From positions 818,501 through 882,500 of the forward strand of contig CP114488.1 in assembly GCA_027186245.1 (NCBI GenBank): a stretch of 64,000 bases of DNA, read 5' to 3'. The stretch comes from Coriaria nepalensis. Taxonomy: Eukaryota; Streptophyta; Magnoliopsida; Cucurbitales; Coriariaceae. Made by a program: the position numbers and the translations under genes. Positions 61,727 through 64,000 of the stretch are shown here, in pieces; the stretch's first letter is position 1; every line of letters begins with the position of its first letter. The notes beneath the pieces are model-generated. The model searched no databases. It saw nothing but the letters and a program-made list of their open reading frames with translations, and had not been told where the DNA came from.

Positions 61727-63535
61727 GGGTAAAACATTAAAAGTTGTTCCCTCGTCATTTGAAATAGGTTATTTATCTGGTCTTAAAGATCAGAATTTGG
61801 AACCAAAATGTATCTTTGTACATAAAAAGCTCGTGAGAGTCTGAGACTGTCGCCATGTGTTCCAGTCCTGCGAAAATAATGCTCCCCTATGTGACACTGT
61901 CTTGTAAATTTCCCATATTAAAAGCTGCAAAATGATGTTGTTATTGTTGTTTGTTTTGAAACTGTAAGGGTATTTTGATTTTCTACTCCTTACGTTTTTT
62001 ATTCATAGAAAAAATAGTCGGTAGAAACTGAGGAAATATTCGATATAATTTATAGTTAAAATTTGATCAGAATGAATAAGAATCGATTATAACTATCCGA
62101 TTTTATTAAACTGTTAATTTCTTTAGATCTCGATTGCAAATTTTACTGCTTCAAATTATACCAAGAACTTTCTCCTCGAAAACTTTAGCCACTTTAATTT
62201 TATTTTCAGAATTCCTTATTCTCTCTTTGTAGATTTATTAAATGATATTTTTAGTAAAACTTAGAAGGTCGAAAAAATTGAAAAACTATATTTCTTCGAC
62301 TTCATCATATATATATATATATAAATTATTAATCTTCGTAATCCTTTATATATATATATATATATAAATTCAAATAGAAGTGTATTTATTTTTATATAGA
62401 AAAAAAATAAAATATATTGTCAAAATAATAATGTATAAAGAATTAATATTTTCATATAATTGTATTAGAATTGTTGATTTCAGTTTTTCTTAAATAAATA
62501 ATCTATTTAAAATAAAATTCAAAAAATTATTTCTATTCGTGAATGGTTTGGTGATGAGTGGTCAAACAATTGATGTTGACTTGTGTAGGCGTTCACAAAT
62601 TCACATGATGTAAATAAATAGGTCAAATAGACAAAAGCAGCAAGAGGACCATATTAAACGTTACTTTCTTAGGCGTGTTGTGATGATGGTCATAAGCAAG
62701 AGGCCCATTGTTATAGTGAATGGCAGTTTATAAGATGATTGAGCTCTTCGAGTAACCAATTAGGAATTACATATCAACGAGACTTACTACAATGTAACAG
62801 GCTTGACACTTGACCAATAAGTTAGTATTACGAGGGCCAACATATTTGTTATCATGTACCACATCTCTTTTCATCACAAATCTTTTAGGAAGATCCCTTA
62901 TTTCATTTCATAAATTCTTATAATATTTTAATATGTTAATCTTCTTTTTGATAAGAGTAGATCACCGATGAAATTGGTGTAGTAACTTTCCACCGTGTTA
63001 GAAGAAGCCATGGAAGTAAAAGTTGTTGATTGTTTGCTTTTTTTTTTTTTAATAAAGGTGTCGTAATTAATGGAATATGTTAGAGGATTGATTATTTATG
63101 AATTAATAAGTAATCATAGCAGATCATTTTTAGGTTATAGTTTTTTCACATAAATGAACCCAATTGCCCCTTTGTATACATAGATAGGCATGTTTCGGTT
63201 ATAGTTTATATATATATATAGATATGTATAGGAGAATACACAAATGCACCCAATTGCCCCTTCGTATACATAGGTATGTTTCGGTTATAGTTTTTCACAT
63301 AAGCAAGGTCAAAGCAGATCATGTTAGAAGATTGATGACTCACATAAATGCACCCAATAAGAAGTAATCAAAGCATAACATTTTTCGGTTTTTTATGACA
63401 TTTAATGATCTTTACTGACTTGTAATGAGATTTTTCTTTCGGATTTAAATAATGACATTTGATTTTTAAACATGTAATTTGGAATTAACATTTAGGAAGG
63501 AAAAATACTAAATTAAAGGTAAGTAATATAAAGAG

Positions 63536-63571
<36 letters not shown>

Positions 63572-63664
63572 ATGTGATATGTTATAAAATTCTTCTGATA
63601 CATTAATCACATAATCAACATGAAATTAGTATGAAAGGTTGCATATTTTAATGTTAACAACTTT
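61727..63664. other. Intergenic region
   Basis: The first 250 bases are likely BSD 3' untranslated sequence. The rest is AT-rich, with TA microsatellites (about 62308-62323, 62346-62365, 63538-63566) and a degenerate tandem repeat at about 63130-63303. No gene supported. Confidence 0.45.
63130..63303. repeat. Degenerate tandem repeat
   Basis: Two diverged copies of a unit with gttatagttttttcacataa, cacccaattgcccc and gtatacatag-gtatgtttcgg, spaced about 100 bases apart (about 63135-63200 and 63238-63302). A third partial copy of cacataaatgcacccaataa occurs near 63340-63360. Confidence 0.7.
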
Positions 63665-64000
63665 TCATGGATTATGATTTTGGGTATAGATATAATCAGT
63701 GTGAGCCGCCAAGCTCCGACGCATCAAGCAATCTTCTGCCGGAATCGACCCCTCACAGCTCTCATCCACCACAACTCCATCTTCTGCCTCAACATCCTGT
63801 TGATCAAAACCCAAAATAACAAATTCCATGAGCTTTTATTTAGAGTTAAAAAGAAAAAATTTCAATCTAATTAATTATATACTTCAAAATTTTAAACCTC
63901 ACTAAAGATTATTAAAAGAGCTACTAATATATATGTACATATATATATATATATATATATAGCCTGAAATTTGAACGTACCACTAGTTGAATAGAGGAGG
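63665..64000 (-). CDS. PSK: Phytosulfokine precursor (3' part, cut by window edge)
   Basis: Minus strand: exon 63796-63665 plus the end of the preceding exon at 64000-63981, joined by a GT-AG intron (donor gtacgt, acceptor atcaacag). It reads SSIQLV then [20 protein letters not shown] and [19 protein letters not shown], ending NHNP. YIYTQ is the phytosulfokine pentapeptide, preceded by the conserved CEG...CLMRRxLAAH(T/L)D context. PSK is tyrosine-sulfated in the Golgi, cut out by subtilases in the apoplast and perceived by the PSKR receptor kinases to promote growth. The signal peptide and start lie beyond base 64000. The joined segment keeps frame across the intron. Without splicing no open frame of normal size would show it. 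Confidence 0.92.

Overview
The window is nuclear DNA of a flowering plant, most likely a eudicot. It is AT-rich and rich in microsatellites. Most genes are split by short GT-AG introns, and nearly every protein matches a plant family (HOOKLESS1, SHORT-ROOT, plant VDAC, TRB Myb-histone factors, NAGS, CYSTM, phytosulfokine). I cannot name the species. Exon coordinates were worked out by hand from splice sites, reading frame and remembered family sequences; no alignment was run.

Layout. 1.9-3.3 kb (+): HLS1-type N-acetyltransferase. 3.3-10.1 kb: long AT-rich gap with transposon debris. 10.1-11.4 kb (-): secreted X8 (CBM43) protein fused to a short GH17-like segment that lacks the catalytic motif. 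13.1-15.8 kb (+): VDAC porin with a decayed LINE in its second intron. 17.0-17.4 kb (-): broken ribosomal protein L26 gene. 18.1-19.2 kb (-): four-exon conserved gene of unknown function. 23.5-25.0 kb (+): intronless GRAS regulator of the SHORT-ROOT clade. 27.7-30.3 kb (-): multi-exon membrane-protein gene with two in-frame stops, probably a pseudogene. 30.6-30.8 kb (+): 57-residue ribosomal protein L33. 31.7-33.6 kb (-): ARL8 GTPase. 35.1-37.8 kb (-): TRB telomere-repeat-binding Myb/H1 protein. 39.5-43.1 kb (-): N-acetylglutamate synthase with a probable GC-AG intron. 43.9-44.6 kb (-): three-exon CYSTM peptide, with a lone copy of its last exon 4 kb away and a Mutator-like transposase fragment between them. 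48.6-51.9 kb (-): NEMP-type nuclear-envelope protein. 53.3-54.8 kb (+): HHP4-type heptahelical protein. 57.4-57.9 kb (-): small conserved plant protein. 58.8-61.7 kb (+): BSD-domain protein. 63.7-64.0 kb (-): 3' part of a phytosulfokine precursor cut by the window edge.

The genes do not form a pathway or cluster; they are a normal mix of housekeeping and developmental genes. I found no new biological system. The most useful results are genes that a simple open-frame scan misses or splits (L33, phytosulfokine, the CYSTM last exon, the true ends of the X8 protein), three gene remnants with visible lesions, the catalytically degenerate GH17-X8 fusion, and the GC-AG intron in NAGS.
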